From: Candidatus Nitrosotalea sp. TS
Lineage (GTDB): Archaea; Thermoproteota; Nitrososphaeria; Nitrososphaerales; Nitrosopumilaceae
Reading direction: 5' to 3'
Length of the DNA: 64,000 nt
NCBI RefSeq assembly: GCF_011319465.1
Contig: NZ_RCMB01000007.1
Location: 1 to 64,000 of the forward strand
The position numbers and the translations under genes were made by a program. Shown here piece after piece: positions 39,969-50,170 of this stretch (position 1 is the stretch's first letter; every line of letters starts with the position of its first letter). The notes beneath the pieces were generated by a model. It worked only from the letters and a program-made list of their open reading frames with translations, was not told the origin of the DNA and did not search any database.

Positions 39969-40928
39969 ATGGAAGAAATCCTTTCTGTAAAAAACCTGAA
40001 AAAATACTTTGTAAAGGGCGGTTTTGCACGCCAAAAAGAAACTGTAAGAGCAGTTGATGATATTTCATTTTCAATAAAGAGCGGCCAGACATTTGTCCTT
40101 GCTGGCGAATCAGGATCTGGTAAGACGACAGTTGCTCGTCTGATATTGAGGTCAATAGAGCCAGAATCAGGAGATATCATTTTTGACGGTATAAAAATAA
40201 CTAATGATGCATCAAGTCTCAAAAAGATAAGGACTGAATGCCAGATGATACACCAAGACCCTTATGCATCAGTAGACCCTAGAATGAAAATTTTTGACAT
40301 AGTAAGGGAGCCGCTGGACATACATGCCATCGGCAAACCAAGCGAGAGAAAAGATTTAGTTTTTGCTGCACTCAGAGATGTGAAATTAGATCCTGAAGAG
40401 ATTGCTTCAAAATATCCACATATGTTGTCAGGGGGTCAGAGACAACGCGTTGCCATTGCAAGATCCATTGCAACCAAGCCCAAATTGATCATAGCTGATG
40501 AACCAGTCTCAATGCTTGATGTATCAGTCAGGGTTGGAATTTTAGAATTGATAAAAGAGTTGCAAAACAAACATGGCATCTCATTTTTGTATATCACACA
40601 TGATCTTTCCACTGCAAGATACGTGGGTCATGTTATTTCCATACTATATCTTGGCAAGATTGTTGAGACAGGTCTTATCAATGATGTATTGTTGCACCCA
40701 AGACATCCATATACGCAAGCCCTCATGGATTCCATTTCTGAACCAAACCCAGCCAACTTGCAAAAAGAGAAAAAAATTCGCATCAATGAACCCATCGAGA
40801 CTGATGTGTATCAAGGATGCAGGTTCAGGGCAAGATGCCCGTATGCCATTGAAAAATGCAAACAAGAACCAGAGCTTGAACCATCCGGCGATAAAAGATC
40901 TGTTGCGTGTTTTGTAAAGATAGACTAG
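39969..40928 (+). CDS. Oligopeptide-type ABC transporter ATP-binding protein (DppF-like)
   Basis: Walker A AGESGSGKTTVARL, Q-loop MIHQDPYASVDPRM, signature LSGGQRQRVAIARSIA, Walker B LIIADEPVSMLDVS, H-loop FLYITHDLS. The oligopeptide C-terminal extension has GCRFRARCPYAIEKC. 319 residues. Partner of the DppD-like ATPase 1.1 kb upstream. Its stop overlaps the smc stop from the other strand by four bases. Confidence 0.9.
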   Translation: MEEILSVKNLKKYFVKGGFARQKETVRAVDDISFSIKSGQTFVLAGESGSGKTTVARLILRSIEPESGDIIFDGIKITNDASSLKKIRTECQMIHQDPYASVDPRMKIFDIVREPLDIHAIGKPSERKDLVFAALRDVKLDPEEIASKYPHMLSGGQRQRVAIARSIATKPKLIIADEPVSMLDVSVRVGILELIKELQNKHGISFLYITHDLSTARYVGHVISILYLGKIVETGLINDVLLHPRHPYTQALMDSISEPNPANLQKEKKIRINEPIETDVYQGCRFRARCPYAIEKCKQEPELEPSGDKRSVACFVKID

Positions 40929-43900
40929 TTTGCTACTTCTTGGGATATGTTTGAAATCCTGTGCGACACAACATGCGATACACCGTTTCTTGGAAATACA
41001 CCGTAGATCAATTTTGCCTTTTGTACTACTGAATCCTTTAGTGATACCATTATGATTTGGCTTCCTCCAGATCTATCTTCAAGTATCTTGGCTAGTCTTT
41101 CGGTATTTAGTGCGTCCAAGTGAGCATCAACTTCGTCAAGAAGATAAAATGGCGATGGCTTTAGTTTTTGAAGAGCAAGTAGGAACGTAATTGCGGCAAG
41201 AGTTTTTTCTCCACCACTAATTGACGTGGATTCTCTTTTTGGTTTGTTTGGAAATTGCACCAGATATGAAATTCCTGATGTAAAGATATCATCCTCATTT
41301 TGAATCTCAAGCCAAGCATTTCCGCCAGTCATCTTGCTGAAAATTTCGCGAATATCTTTGTCTACCTTGTCATAAGACTCCAAAAATGTCTGTCTCTTGT
41401 CCTTGTCTATTTCCTCAATGAATTTTACAATTGAATTTCTTTCAGATTCTAGTTCATTTTTTCGAGTAGACATGGAACGATATCCATCTGAAATCTCAAC
41501 ATATGTCTCAGGAGCCCTTGTGTTAAGAGAGCCTGACATTTTTCTCTTCTCAGATTCTAGTTCTACAAGAATCTCATCAACATCAAATGATTCAAGCAAA
41601 GTCTCATAACCATATGAGAGAAGGGTTTTGCGTATTCTTTCTTCATTTTCGCCAAGATCCTTGATATCACGCAAAATGGAATCAGATTGTCTTTCCATCC
41701 CGTTGATTTCTTTTGTGAGTGTCCTCTCAGATTCATAAAAAGTCTTCAATTTAGCATCGTATTCTTTGAGTGTAGATACCGAAGTGCCAGAAGTAGCTAT
41801 CAGTTGTTGTTCCTTTTCTCTCAACGATACCAATAAGACGTCAGCGCTTTCCTTTTCTTTTGATAGCGTTCTTGACTGTACCTCAAGATCATGTTTTTCG
41901 TGGTTCAGAGAAGACTGTTCTTCAGATAAGCGTCGCATGTTTGCCTTGTGTGAGTTTTCCTCATTGACAAGTTCAGTAATTCTTGTACCTAGTTCACGAA
42001 ATTCAGTAGATATAGTACTCTGCGAAGTCAACAAGGTTGACTTTTTCTCATTTAGTGAAGAAATTGCGGTAGCGATTCTTGCCTGTTCTTCTTCTGCATA
42101 GTTTTCCCGAGTTAGCAATATTCTCTCTTCCAAAGATGCAATATAGGATTCAGTCTTTGAGAGTTCGACTAGAATGTGCTCTTCTCTGCGCCTAAGCTGC
42201 AGTATTCTTGACGATAGTTGGTCAATTGATACAGATATTGTCTTTAACTTTGATCTCACGTCTGTAAGGCTCATGTCCACATTAGCAAGCCCTGTTTCTG
42301 AAGAATGATACCTACCATCCAGATTTCTTGTTATCCTCTCAATTTTCTTTAATTGTCCGCTCTTGTTTTGGATGAATTTCTTTAACAGTTCAAGAGATTG
42401 CACCAGTCCATCTACCGAAGTACTAAGAAGAATTATCTTTGTAAGATTGGAAACCTTGGAATTCATGTCTACAATTACTGCGCTTGCATCTGCCTCAAAG
42501 AAATGCCCATCAAGTGTAACTGCTTTGTATCCTTTCTTCGATAATGCATACGCTGCCTCTTTTGAAGATGCAAGACCTATGCTTCCAAAGATAAAGTTCT
42601 TGAGCGATTCTAGTTTTTCATCACATTTTATAAAATCTGAAATGACTCCAAGTATTCCGTCCTCTTGTGGAATAACAGCTTTTGAGTTAGATACTGCATC
42701 TAATGGAATTATTCTGATTTTTGGAAGTTTTTTCTGCTGAGCAAATTCGGCAATTCCAAGAAGAGTTGCAAAGTCGTTTACAACAAGCGCCTTTAGCCAG
42801 TCAGAGCCCACTGATAAGATCGCTCTCTCATATTGTTTGTCCCACGAAAGTAATTCATAGACAAGTCCTTGAATTCCCAATCGCTTTGAATCTTCTTTGA
42901 GCTTTGCAATAGAATAATCTTCATGCATTACTTCTTTTACAACTTTAATTTTTGCTTCATACTGGGCAGCTGCCTTGCTTGCCTTTTCAAAAATCAAGGT
43001 GGTCTCTTCAACATCTTTTTCTATTTTGGTACGCTTATCACGCAAGTCTGCAAGCCTAGACTTTAGATCGTTAATTGCAAGCTCATGACCCGCTCTTACT
43101 TGCCTGAGCTTTTGTTCAAGATCAAATAGTTTTTCTTTTTCGTCGGATAATGCTTTTGTCTTAAATGAGTTTTGTTCAACCTTGTTTTGAATGTCTAGGT
43201 GTTCTTGTTCTAGTTTTGAACTGGAAAGCTTTGCATCATTTAATGTGCTAGTAAGATTTCTTACCTTTTCATCAGTTTTGATCTTGTTACTTGTGACTAG
43301 AGATTGCTGCCTCATGATTTGACTAATTTCAGAGTCAACCGATGCAAGTTCGGCATTGACGTTCTTTCTTGATTCATTGATAACGTTGATTGATTTTTTA
43401 GTTCTGTAATTTGAGATTCTAAAATGGCGCGTTTTTCATGTATTCCAGTCATGTCAGTTTGAATTTCCGGGAAGCCTGGATTCTATTTGTCCCATTCTCC
43501 TTGCATCAGTAACCAATTTACTATTTGCTGATTCTGACTGGTGCATTGCAGCAGAGAGTTCAGAATCAATTGATGCCTTTGCGATATTGTATGCGTTGAC
43601 CTCTTCCATGAATTTTTGTTTCTCTTCTTCTAATTTCTTGATTTCATCTCTTAACTGCCCACGCTGTTCATCAAGTTTTTTGTATTCAGACTGGATGGCA
43701 TTAAGACTCCTCTCTTTTGATACCTTTTGTGTATCAATGTCTCGAAGCTTATTTGAGGCCTGAATTGCATAAAGTCTCTTCAGTTCCCTGATCTAAGAAA
43801 TCATATCGTAGTTGGTTGTTTCGTTCCTCCTCTAGTTCATCAATGCGTTTTTTTATCTCATCCATCCTGGCTAGCGCAATCTCAAGTCTTCTATCGGCCT

Positions 43901-44453
43901 CGTCTAGTTGTTTTAATGCCTCTGTCTTTTTCTCGTCAAAATAGGCAAGCCCTATGATATCCTCAATTATTCTTCTTCTCTCTTCTGAGTTAAACTCTGA
44001 AATCCTAGTAATTGTACCCTGTTGTACAATATTCAGCTTGTGAATGCCACAGTTTGCAATCTCTAAAAGATCTAAAATGTGGTTTCGCAGTACCTTTTTT
44101 TGGTTCAGATAATAGATATTCTCACCTGATTCGTCCATCTCTCTTGTGATTGTGACTGTATTCGAATCAACTGGGATCTTTCGATCAGAATTATCAAAGT
44201 GACAGCTCACTCGCGCTATCTTTGCGCCATGGTGTGCATTGTCCACATCATGCAACAGCGAACGCAACTTATCCACCCTCATGATTTTTGGCGCGTTCTC
44301 ACCCAAAGCAAATGAGATTGCATCCAAAATGTTGCTCTTGCCAGATCCGTTAGCACCTGAGATGGCTACAAGGCCTGGCTCAAAGTTGACTAGAGTATTC
44401 TTGTATCCAAAGGATTTGAATCCGAAGATCTCTAGCTTGCGTATGTGAACCAA
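40925..44453 (-). CDS. smc: Chromosome segregation protein SMC (frame-broken)
   Basis: Chromosome organiser. The N-terminal head starts IRKLEIFGFKSFG and has Walker A ISGANGSGKSNILDAISFAL, with QQGTITRISEF. Long coiled-coil arms flank a hinge near the middle (GIQGLVYELLSWDKQYERAI, SVGSDWLKALVVNDF). The C-terminal head has ISGGEKTLAAITFLLAL (signature) and FYLLDEVDAHLDALN (Walker B). Breaks fall between about 43390 and 43790. Joined length of about 1,175 residues is right. No scpA or scpB is adjacent. Confidence 0.94.
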
Positions 44454-44534
44454 TGAAGTCGGTGCTTTAACATCTGAAATAACAGATTATTGACAAGTTT
44501 CATTGACTAGGCTAACAATAATTACAATGTGTGA

Positions 44535-45602
44535 CTATTTGTCGCGTTTACCTTCGACAAATTCTGTAAAGGCATTCATTGCCTCAGTGTATGGCATCTG
44601 TATCGGGGGATGCTTGAAGCAGTAAGATGAGATGCTAGTCATTGGTCCAGATAGCTTTCTGTCTAGTGCTATCTTCAATCCACGTATAGCATCGATCATA
44701 ATTCCTGCGCTGTTATACGCATCAATTACCTTGAGCTTTAGATCGAGTTTGATTGGGATCTTGCCAAAGTATTTGCCTTCTATGTTTATGTAGCAGATCT
44801 TTTCATTATCAATAAAGTCGACATAGTCACTTGGACCTATTCTCATTGGTATATCATAATCTGCCATTGCTTTTACTGCACTTGTCTTGCTTATCCTCTT
44901 GTCCTCAAGACGCTCTTCATCGAGCATATTGTAAAAATCCATATCTCCACCAATGTTCAGCTGATACGTACCGTCAATCAATACACCCCTATCTACGAAA
45001 AGCTTCACAAGTGTCTTGTGTACTACAGTAGCTCCGAGTTGGCTCATCACATCGTCTCCAGCAAGTGGGATCTTTTTTTCTGCATACATTTGCTGCCACT
45101 TGGGTTCTGATGCAATAAACACTGGAATGGCGTTAAGAAATCCTATGCCTGCCTCAAGTGCCTGACTTGCATAATTTCTCACAGCTTCCGTGCTTCCAAC
45201 AGGAAGATAATTTACAAGCATTTCTGCCCCAGTGTCTTGCAATACTTTTTTGACATTGACCTCTGGTTCTGGCGAAGGGGTAACTATTCGACTGAGGTGT
45301 CGTCCCAGACCATCTTTTGTGGGCCCTCGTTGTACTATGATACCCGTGCGCGGCACTTCGGCAACAGTGATTGTGTTGTTAGGTCTTGCGTATATTGCCT
45401 CTGAGATATCTTTTCCAACCTTTGTATCTGCAACATCAAATGCTGCTACCACTTCGATATCCCCTGGCTCGTATCCGCCCAGGTTGTAAGCAGTAAGTCC
45501 TATGACATCATTTGGATTATCTGTATAATATTTTGCGCCTTGAATGAGTGCAGAAGCACAATTGCCTACACCGGCTATAGCAATCTTGATCTTCTTTCCC
45601 AA
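44535..45602 (-). CDS. ino1: Myo-inositol-1-phosphate synthase
   Basis: Converts glucose 6-phosphate to inositol 1-phosphate with NAD. The Rossmann start is IAIAGVGNCASALIQGAKYY; conserved segments include NYLPVGSTEA, GDDVMSQLGATVVHKTLV, LNIGGDMDFYNM and the lysine-rich IPIKLDLKLKV. 355 residues is the compact archaeal/actinobacterial form. The product can feed the CDP-alcohol phosphotransferase at 17.8 kb for inositol lipids. Confidence 0.94.
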   Translation of the reverse strand: MGKKIKIAIAGVGNCASALIQGAKYYTDNPNDVIGLTAYNLGGYEPGDIEVVAAFDVADTKVGKDISEAIYARPNNTITVAEVPRTGIIVQRGPTKDGLGRHLSRIVTPSPEPEVNVKKVLQDTGAEMLVNYLPVGSTEAVRNYASQALEAGIGFLNAIPVFIASEPKWQQMYAEKKIPLAGDDVMSQLGATVVHKTLVKLFVDRGVLIDGTYQLNIGGDMDFYNMLDEERLEDKRISKTSAVKAMADYDIPMRIGPSDYVDFIDNEKICYINIEGKYFGKIPIKLDLKLKVIDAYNSAGIMIDAIRGLKIALDRKLSGPMTSISSYCFKHPPIQMPYTEAMNAFTEFVEGKRDK

Positions 45603-45695
45603 CTTAATCGATAGCTACCAAATTATACCTACATATTAATTACTTGTGATTCTCAAGGGCAGAGGATTTTATATCCCAGATTGGACTTTAGACGT

Positions 45696-46634
45696 GTGAT
45701 AAATTCCGGCAGACCTGTAAAGGATATCTCAATTAAAAAAGATGATTCTGTAGATTCTATTTTTGAGCAAATGTCAAAGTCAGGTGGTTTTGAGTCAAGA
45801 AATCTAGCAGACGGATTGAATATTCTGACTTCAATGATAGAAGACAAAGACTGCTTGAAGTTTTTGTCCTTTGTTGGTGCAGTTGTATCCACGGGCCTTA
45901 GAGGAGTAATTACTGACATGGTAAAGAACAAAATGTGCGATGTTATCATAACTACTTGCGGTGCACTTGACCATGACATTGCAAGACATTTTTCAAATTA
46001 TCTAGAAGGATCGTTTACTCTAGACGATAGCGAGTTGGCAGACAAGGAAATTCATCGACTCGGAAATGTTCTGGTACCATTGAAAAGTTATGGTCCTCTA
46101 ATTGAAGAAAAAGTTCAAGCATTTTTAGAAAAAGAATATGCCAGTGGAAAAAAAGAAATGTCAACACATGATGTATGCAAGGCAATAGGTGACAATCTTG
46201 GAGAAGATTCTTTTCTGTATTGGGCAAACAAAAACAACATACCTGTCATAGTTCCCGGGATAATGGACGGTGCGGTGGGCAGCCAGATTTGGATGTTTAC
46301 ACAAAAACACAATGACTTTAGACTAAATGTAGCATCAGATGGCGATTTGTTGTCAGGTTTAATTTTCAAGGCAAAAAAATCTGGCGCTCTAATGATAGGC
46401 GGAGGAATATCAAAGCACCATACATTATGGTGGAATCAGTATCGAGAGGGATTGGACTATGCAGTATACATCACGACTGCACAAGAGTTTGACGGCAGTC
46501 TGAGCGGAGCACTGGTAAGAGAAGCAATTTCATGGGGCAAGGTAACCCAGAATGCAAAACAGACAACAATACATGCAGAGGCAACAACAATTCTGCCTTT
46601 TCTATATTTAGCACTGCTTTCTAGGATCAAATAG
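45696..46634 (+). CDS. dys: Deoxyhypusine synthase
   Basis: Transfers the aminobutyl group of a polyamine to a lysine of aIF5A. Canonical signatures: SFVGAVVSTGLRGVITDM, ITTCGALDHDIARHF, IPVIVPGIMDGAVGSQIW, MIGGGISKHH, and TTAQEFDGSLSGALVREAIS followed by WGK with the catalytic lysine. A ttttatat box at 45667-45674 lies about 25 bases before an in-frame GTG at 45696, so I prefer that start to TTG at 45681. The only other DHS-family gene, at 19.5 kb, lacks the AQEFDGS motif, so this one is the more likely true DHS. Confidence 0.93.
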   Translation: MINSGRPVKDISIKKDDSVDSIFEQMSKSGGFESRNLADGLNILTSMIEDKDCLKFLSFVGAVVSTGLRGVITDMVKNKMCDVIITTCGALDHDIARHFSNYLEGSFTLDDSELADKEIHRLGNVLVPLKSYGPLIEEKVQAFLEKEYASGKKEMSTHDVCKAIGDNLGEDSFLYWANKNNIPVIVPGIMDGAVGSQIWMFTQKHNDFRLNVASDGDLLSGLIFKAKKSGALMIGGGISKHHTLWWNQYREGLDYAVYITTAQEFDGSLSGALVREAISWGKVTQNAKQTTIHAEATTILPFLYLALLSRIK

Positions 46635-47352
46635 TATAGATATTTTTTTGATAAATTTCTTTGAAGCCCAGTTTTGAATAGAAATCAAGTAGAGCATCTT
46701 TCTGATACGTTTCAAGCATGAGTAATTCCAGATTACGTCTCTTTACTTCACTGAGGGCAAAATCAATTAACAAAGCTGCAAGGCCTTTCTTTCTCATGCC
46801 AGGTATGGTTCCAAGACAATAAAGTCCCAATATGGAATTTTTTTCATACAGTGCAACACAGGAGCTAATAGAGTCATCAACAAAGTAACCCACAGAGGAG
46901 GCTGATTTTTTTACAATACGGTCTACTAGCCTGAGCCAATCAGGGCAGTCATATGCATCGCAGAACGTTTTTGACCATATCATGGATTCATCGCTAGATA
47001 TCGTACGAACTTTTGGGGTTCTTGACGAATCAGGCACTTTTGCAAGAACGTGTTGAACATCATAGAGTCTAAAGTTTTTTTTGAGTAGAATTTCTTCAAG
47101 TTCAGGATAATTCAACGTATAAACATACGGAGTTGTATTACGTTTAGCAAAAAGCGCCAGAGCATCATCTAGCATTTTGTTATTGACGCAAGTTATGTTT
47201 GTGAGTTTGTCAAAAAATATATCATTTGAAAGATCTGGATTAAAAAAGAGTGTACCACATTTGAGAGTTTCTGAGCTTGCCCATAAACCAGTGAAAGAGT
47301 TCCCTATTTCTTCTAGCCGTGATATTAGAGTACTATTCCCAGCACTTGACAT
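46627..47352 (-). CDS. GNAT-family N-acetyltransferase
   Basis: 241 residues. The acetyl-CoA site is LYCLGTIPGMRKKGLAALLI, followed by ELLMLETYQKDALLDFYSKL with GFKEI, the usual last strand-helix pair. The N-terminal half is divergent. The ATG lies inside the cysS 3' end (28-base overlap), so the two are probably co-translated. Acceptor unknown. Confidence 0.8.
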   Translation of the reverse strand: MSSAGNSTLISRLEEIGNSFTGLWASSETLKCGTLFFNPDLSNDIFFDKLTNITCVNNKMLDDALALFAKRNTTPYVYTLNYPELEEILLKKNFRLYDVQHVLAKVPDSSRTPKVRTISSDESMIWSKTFCDAYDCPDWLRLVDRIVKKSASSVGYFVDDSISSCVALYEKNSILGLYCLGTIPGMRKKGLAALLIDFALSEVKRRNLELLMLETYQKDALLDFYSKLGFKEIYQKNIYTI

Positions 47353-48485
47353 ATTCGTTGAAAATCATCATATCCTATATTACTTCCTGCAATTACCTTG
47401 GAGCAAATATTTTCAAATATTTCAAGCGCTTTAGGCGAATTTAGATCATCGTCCAATGCAGCAAAAAATGCCTCAACTAGTACGGAGAGTTCAGAATCAG
47501 TTTTTTTAGATGTTTTTGTTCCTGTAATGTTAATTTTTTGTAAGAGCTGTCTTCTTTCAATAATTTGTTTTTCATCAAAATTGACATCTTCACGGTAATG
47601 AGTTGAGAAAATGTAGAGACGGAGTAGATTCTGTCCATATTTTTGTGCCAGATCTTTTGACCATACTACATTGCCAAGAGACTTTGACATCTTTTCGCCA
47701 TTTGAGAGAACAAGACCCACGTGCATCCACATCTTGACTGGATTTTCAGATGTTGAAAACATCTTGTATTGAGCAAGATGTGCCTCATGATGAGGATACA
47801 ATAGTTCTCTTGCCCCACCGTGTATATCATAATTTGCGCCAAAATTTTCTAATGCTACAGTTGTGTCTTGCATATGCCACCATGGGATTCCACTCCCAAA
47901 CTTACTTTTCCATGAGAATCCAAAATCATCAGAGCAATTCCACAGCATAATGTCTTCTTGGCTTTTCTTGTTAGGTCCTATATCCAGCCTGTGAAGTTGG
48001 AGCTGGTTTCGTGACTGTTTTGACAGCATTCCATATTTTCTATCTTTTGATATATCAAGATAGACATTGCCATTTGCATAATATGCAATTTTTTGTTCCA
48101 GCAATTGAGATATGTGGCTTTCCATGTATTCGACATAATCTGAAACATATGCAAATCGGTTTACGCTTTTGATATTCAATATGTTTAGATCTTCGGCAAA
48201 CTTCTGTGCATAGAATCTAGCAACTACATGGTAATCTTTTGATTCATCTTTTGCTTTGTTGAACACATTTTGATTAATATCAGTCATGTTTACTAGAACA
48301 TCAGTATCATATCCTCGTTCCCGCAAATGTCTACACAAAAGGTCGTATGTGAGAAATATTCTAGCATGGCCCACGTGGGTATAATCATACAATGTCGGAC
48401 CACAGATGAATACCTTTACCATATTTTTCTCAAACGGTTCAAACTTATCTTTATTTGAGGAAAAGGAATTGAAAATCTTGATCAT
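47325..48485 (-). CDS. cysS: Cysteinyl-tRNA synthetase, short and zinc-site variant
   Basis: Class I synthetase. It starts MIKIFNSFSSNKDKFEPF; the first zinc Cys is in VFICGPTLYDYTHVGHARI, with HVGH as the HIGH motif. KMSKS is exact in NGEKMSKSLGNVV. The His-Glu zinc ligands are in LLYPHHEAHLAQ. However, the family segment WHIECS reads WHMQDTT, so the second zinc cysteine is replaced, probably by Asp. About 386 residues, shorter than the usual 460 because the C-terminal anticodon part is reduced. An upstream GTG at 48530 would add 15 residues. Confidence 0.88.
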   Translation of the reverse strand: MIKIFNSFSSNKDKFEPFEKNMVKVFICGPTLYDYTHVGHARIFLTYDLLCRHLRERGYDTDVLVNMTDINQNVFNKAKDESKDYHVVARFYAQKFAEDLNILNIKSVNRFAYVSDYVEYMESHISQLLEQKIAYYANGNVYLDISKDRKYGMLSKQSRNQLQLHRLDIGPNKKSQEDIMLWNCSDDFGFSWKSKFGSGIPWWHMQDTTVALENFGANYDIHGGARELLYPHHEAHLAQYKMFSTSENPVKMWMHVGLVLSNGEKMSKSLGNVVWSKDLAQKYGQNLLRLYIFSTHYREDVNFDEKQIIERRQLLQKINITGTKTSKKTDSELSVLVEAFFAALDDDLNSPKALEIFENICSKVIAGSNIGYDDFQRICQVLGIVL

Positions 48486-48577
48486 GACGTGTTCGTTATC
48501 GTTCACTGAGCCATCGATGGAATTTGACACATAAAATGATATCCATGATTTAAAAGGATGTAGTACGATGACAATTC

Positions 48578-49291
48578 ATGGGTAATGAAATAAGTGTCAG
48601 AGAATTAAAATCAATCAATATAGAAGGAGGTTTTGTAGTCGATGGCTTTCCTTATGCTGGACTTGCAAATGCCATAGCCACAGAATCTTTGATAAATACA
48701 ACATCTAAATTTGAATTGGCCGGAGTTCTTGATTCAGATCTTTTTCCTCCCATCAGCATTGTAAGAGATGAGGCACCTAACTTTCCTGCAAGAATAATTG
48801 TAAACGAGGATCTCAAAGTAGCAGTATTTTCATCATATCTGACTCCTCATGAATCACTTCACAGAGAAGTGGCAAGAACCATGCTAAATTGGGCAAACGA
48901 ACACAAATGTTCTCTCATAGTAAGCAGCTCTGCAGTAAAAACAGATGAAAAACCGTTTGTCATAGGAGTTGCCAGTACTGAAAATGCAAAGAAGAGATTA
49001 TCGGATTCAGAAATTCCAATACTAAAAAACGGTACAGTCCCCGGCATTCCCGGAATTTTGTTGAACGAAGGTGCCATTACAAAAACTAACGTAATAGTCC
49101 TCTTGTACAAAGGTCAAGAAACAGGACCAGACTTTAGAGCAGGTGCAGAAATTTGCATGGCAATGGCAAAGCTTGTTCCAGGCGTAGCATGTGATTTCCG
49201 AACTCTAATGAGTGAAGCAGAAAACATCGAACAGAGTTTGAAACAAACAGAGCAAGACGCAGGTCCACTACGAGATGCAATTTACGGATGA
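48578..49291 (+). CDS. PAC2-family protein, proteasome assembly chaperone-like
   Basis: 237 residues beginning KSINIEGGFVVDGFPYAGLA, then VLDSDLFPPISIVRDEAPN and GTVPGIPGILLNEGAI, the recurring PAC2 segments. Archaeal members (PbaA/PbaB group) help assemble or regulate the proteasome. The C-terminus (IEQSLKQTEQDAGPLRDAIYG) ends in a helix and a Tyr-containing tail, which could dock onto the alpha ring (inference). Overlaps the next gene by four bases. Confidence 0.85.
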   Translation: MGNEISVRELKSINIEGGFVVDGFPYAGLANAIATESLINTTSKFELAGVLDSDLFPPISIVRDEAPNFPARIIVNEDLKVAVFSSYLTPHESLHREVARTMLNWANEHKCSLIVSSSAVKTDEKPFVIGVASTENAKKRLSDSEIPILKNGTVPGIPGILLNEGAITKTNVIVLLYKGQETGPDFRAGAEICMAMAKLVPGVACDFRTLMSEAENIEQSLKQTEQDAGPLRDAIYG

Positions 49292-49536
49292 GCTATCAAG
49301 AGCGAGAGATCGCAAAAAATAGTCTGCCAAAATATCTTAGAGTCCTAGATTCTGACGAGGGAATAAGGATTGAAGACAAGATAGGATTTGTTTTCATCAA
49401 CAAAACGTCTAGGAGATATTGTGTTAACATATCAAAAAACGGCACTGATGAATTCTTTTACATGTATAATGCAGAAGAGGTACTGGATTTTTTAGCAAGC
49501 AAGATAGAGCCCACATCAAAAATTTTTGCTTACTAG
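49288..49536 (+). CDS. Small protein of unknown function, coupled to PAC2 gene
   Basis: 82 residues, ATGA overlap with the PAC2 gene. Reads REIAKNSLPKYLRVLDSDEG, IGFVFINKTSRRYCVNISKN and EEVLDFLASKI. No membrane segment or metal motif. The tight coupling suggests a shared role with PAC2. Confidence 0.65.
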   Translation: MSYQEREIAKNSLPKYLRVLDSDEGIRIEDKIGFVFINKTSRRYCVNISKNGTDEFFYMYNAEEVLDFLASKIEPTSKIFAY

Positions 49537-49552
49537 ATACTGAAATGTCTAC

Positions 49553-50170
49553 ATGACTACACTACTAGAATTTGCATTAACAGTCATTACAATCTCAGTT
49601 TCAGGTGTCATGTCGCCAGGACCCCTTTTTGCAGCAAATGTCGCATACGGAACAAGAGGAGGATGGAAAACAGGAATCAAAATGGCTGTTGGACATACAA
49701 TGGTTGAGCTTCCGCTTGTCATATTACTTGGAATTGGCGCAGTTTCCTTTACTGTATTTCCTCAGTTCAGAGAATACATTTCCATACTTGGTGCCATAAG
49801 CCTCTTTGTCTTTGCAGGATTACAGATTAGGACCACTTTGAGAAAAACAAATTCTGACAATTTACCAAAACATGGTCCATTTTTTATAGGAATTCTATTG
49901 AGTGCGCTCAATCCATTTTTCTTGATTTGGTGGATTACGATAGGTTTCAAATTAATTTCTGATGCCATACTGCTATACTCATTTGTTGGAATTGGCATAA
50001 TGTTCGGATTTCACATATGGATGGACTATGCGTGGTTAGGAGCAGTCGGATTTTTGTCTAGCCGCGGAAAAAAGATTCTCTCAACGAAGAACTACAAGAT
50101 TTTCATGATTGCGCTAAGCGGAGTTTTGGTTTATTTTGGGATAAACTTTCTAGCCCAAGCTGCTCGTTAA
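49553..50170 (+). CDS. LysE-family amino acid exporter
   Basis: 205 residues, about six helices. The family start VSGVMSPGPLFAANVAYGTR and the second-half NPFFLIWWITIG are diagnostic of LysE/RhtB translocators. Likely exports an amino acid or related small molecule. Its stop overlaps the stop of the convergent small membrane protein gene by four bases. Confidence 0.88.
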   Translation: MTTLLEFALTVITISVSGVMSPGPLFAANVAYGTRGGWKTGIKMAVGHTMVELPLVILLGIGAVSFTVFPQFREYISILGAISLFVFAGLQIRTTLRKTNSDNLPKHGPFFIGILLSALNPFFLIWWITIGFKLISDAILLYSFVGIGIMFGFHIWMDYAWLGAVGFLSSRGKKILSTKNYKIFMIALSGVLVYFGINFLAQAAR

